DNA of 6,820 nt from Methanobacteriota archaeon. GTDB lineage: Archaea > Thermoplasmatota > Poseidoniia > Poseidoniales > Thalassarchaeaceae. The notes under the pieces are model-generated. The model did not search any database and was not told the origin of the DNA. It saw only the letters and a list, made by a program, of their open reading frames with translations. The stretch is from contig NYXJ01000087.1 in assembly GCA_002685315.1 (NCBI GenBank), positions 1 through 6,820 of the forward strand. The letters run 5' to 3'. Shown in pieces: positions 5,829-6,820 of this stretch. Position 1 is the first letter of the stretch; each line of letters begins with the position of its first letter. Position numbers and translations under genes: made by a program.

Positions 5829-6820
5829 TTATTTGTGTTTTATACAAATATTCATTGCTTCAGAGAAGAAACTCAAACTCCATTTCCCTCCTTCTCTTCC
5901 CACTCCTGAATCTTTAACTCCTCCGAATGGAACTCTTAAATCTCTATGTAGCCACGTATTTATCCAAATCATACCTGTATGTATTGATTCCGCAACTCTA
6001 TTAGCCTTTTCAAGGTCATTAGTCCATATACTTCCTGCGAGTCCATATCTGGTATTATTAGCAATTTCAATGGCCTCCTTTTCATTGCTAAATTTATGAA
6101 TAGTAACTACTGGCCAAAATATCTCCTCAGTTGAACAACGAGAATTCACATCCAAATCAGCAATGACTGTTGGAGATATCCAATTCCCATTCTTAAATTC
6201 TTTAGGGAGATTTGGATAACCTCCAGTAAGTACTGTCCCCCCTTCGTCTTTGGCGATTTCAATATATTCTTCAACTTTTGAAAGGTGTTCGGGAGAAATC
6301 AAGGCGCCTAATTTTGTATTTTCATCTGAGGGGTCTCCAATTTTCATATTTTGAACCTCAGAAACGAATTTCTTTACAAATTCATCATATATTTTCTCTT
6401 GTACTAGGATTCTACTTCCACAAAGACAAACCTGTCCTTGGTTCAGAAAACCAGATCTAACTACTCCTTTGACAGTATTTTCTAGATTGCAGTCATCAAA
6501 AATTATACTTGCATTTTTACCACCTAACTCTAGACTCAATTTTTTGAAAGAACTTGCTGCAGACTTAGCAACTATTGAACCAGTTGAGGTTCCTCCTGTG
6601 AATGATACTAAGGATACGTTTTCATGTGAAACTAGTGGTGAGCCAGCACCCATTCCATCTCCGTGAACTAGATTAACTACTCCTTTTGGTAACCCGATTT
6701 CATCTATGGTTTTCATGAGTAAATCTGCGGTAAGTGGAGTCATTTCACTCGGTTTACAAACTACAGTATTCCCCATTCCTATGGCAGGAGCAACTTTCCA
6801 TGAAAGTAAGTAGAGTGGTA
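5829..6820 (-). CDS. Aldehyde dehydrogenase, ALDH8A1 / muconic-semialdehyde dehydrogenase-like (N-terminus missing)
   Basis: The minus frame stays open to the right edge, reading P-L-Y-L-L-S-W-K-V-A-P-A-I before the Met at 6776, so that Met is internal. About 330 C-terminal residues of an expected 480-500 are visible. With Met6776 as 1, the cofactor-side motif is C-K-P-S-E-M-T-P (7-14), F-T-G-G-T-S-T-G is at 59-66, the general-base Glu83 is in L-E-L-G-G-K-N and the nucleophile Cys117 is in N-Q-G-Q-V-C-L-C. Near the C-terminus, R-D-L-R-V-P-F-G-G and G-V-G-R-E-G-G follow the 2-aminomuconic / 2-hydroxymuconic semialdehyde dehydrogenase and ALDH8A1 pattern. The family oxidises aldehydes to acids with NAD(P)+; a role in degrading tryptophan-derived or aromatic ring-cleavage semialdehydes is plausible but unsupported by neighbours. 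One oddity: the conserved E-E-I-F-G-P block reads E-E-I-F-W-P (218-222 region). A betaine-aldehyde or other broad-specificity ALDH remains possible. Confidence 0.9.
   Translation of the reverse strand, partial: PLYLLSWKVAPAIGMGNTVVCKPSEMTPLTADLLMKTIDEIGLPKGVVNLVHGDGMGAGSPLVSHENVSLVSFTGGTSTGSIVAKSAASSFKKLSLELGGKNASIIFDDCNLENTVKGVVRSGFLNQGQVCLCGSRILVQEKIYDEFVKKFVSEVQNMKIGDPSDENTKLGALISPEHLSKVEEYIEIAKDEGGTVLTGGYPNLPKEFKNGNWISPTVIADLDVNSRCSTEEIFWPVVTIHKFSNEKEAIEIANNTRYGLAGSIWTNDLEKANRVAESIHTGMIWINTWLHRDLRVPFGGVKDSGVGREGGKWSLSFFSEAMNICIKHK

Noticed and set aside
5722..6099. Plus-strand open frame crossing the end of the ATPase gene into the dehydrogenase
   Set aside because: It is in a different frame from the ATPase and antisense to the dehydrogenase; there is no recognisable product or start signal.
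6774..6776. ATG (minus strand) at 6776 as the start of the aldehyde dehydrogenase
   Set aside because: The frame continues upstream with conserved ALDH residues (L-Y-L-L-S-W-K-V-A-P-A), so the gene runs off the window.

Overview
The window is AT-rich and densely coding, with four protein genes and a single real intergenic gap of 132 bp. The best taxonomic clue is the PilT-type ATPase with a C-terminal KH domain at 4467-5828, a family characteristic of Archaea. A giant, Asp-rich, calcium-binding type I membrane protein and AT-rich promoters without obvious Shine-Dalgarno sequences also fit. Together with bacterial-type metabolic genes (a FabH-like ketosynthase and an ALDH8-like dehydrogenase), this resembles planktonic marine Euryarchaeota such as Marine Group II/III (Poseidoniales and relatives). 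That placement is inference, because no rRNA or other decisive phylogenetic marker is present.

Layout. (1) 1-3357, plus strand: the 3' part of a very large surface protein. The reading frame is open from base 1, so the N-terminus lies outside the window. The visible 1118 residues consist of Cys-rich 34-residue repeats, a PPC-like beta-sandwich, a long array of at least 14 more repeats, a thrombospondin-type-3-like Asp-rich calcium-binding stalk, one transmembrane helix and a cytoplasmic tail ending in an aromatic-rich module. (2) 3354-4334, minus: a complete FabH/KAS III-type ketosynthase with an intact Cys-His-Asn triad. (3) 4335-4466: the divergent intergenic region carrying the promoters of genes 2 and 3. 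(4) 4467-5828, plus: the ATPase-KH protein, which lacks the N-terminal PIN domain of its usual homologues. (5) 5829-6820, minus: the C-terminal two thirds of an aldehyde dehydrogenase of the ALDH8A1 / muconic-semialdehyde type; its start lies beyond the right edge.

The genes alternate in direction (+, -, +, -), so they do not form an operon, and I see no evidence of a shared pathway. Both convergent junctions are extremely tight: the first pair overlaps by 4 bp and the second pair abuts with no gap. No tRNA, rRNA, CRISPR array or insertion sequence was recognised. The most distinctive content is the repeat architecture of the surface protein and the PIN-less ATPase; I do not see a convincing new multi-gene system.
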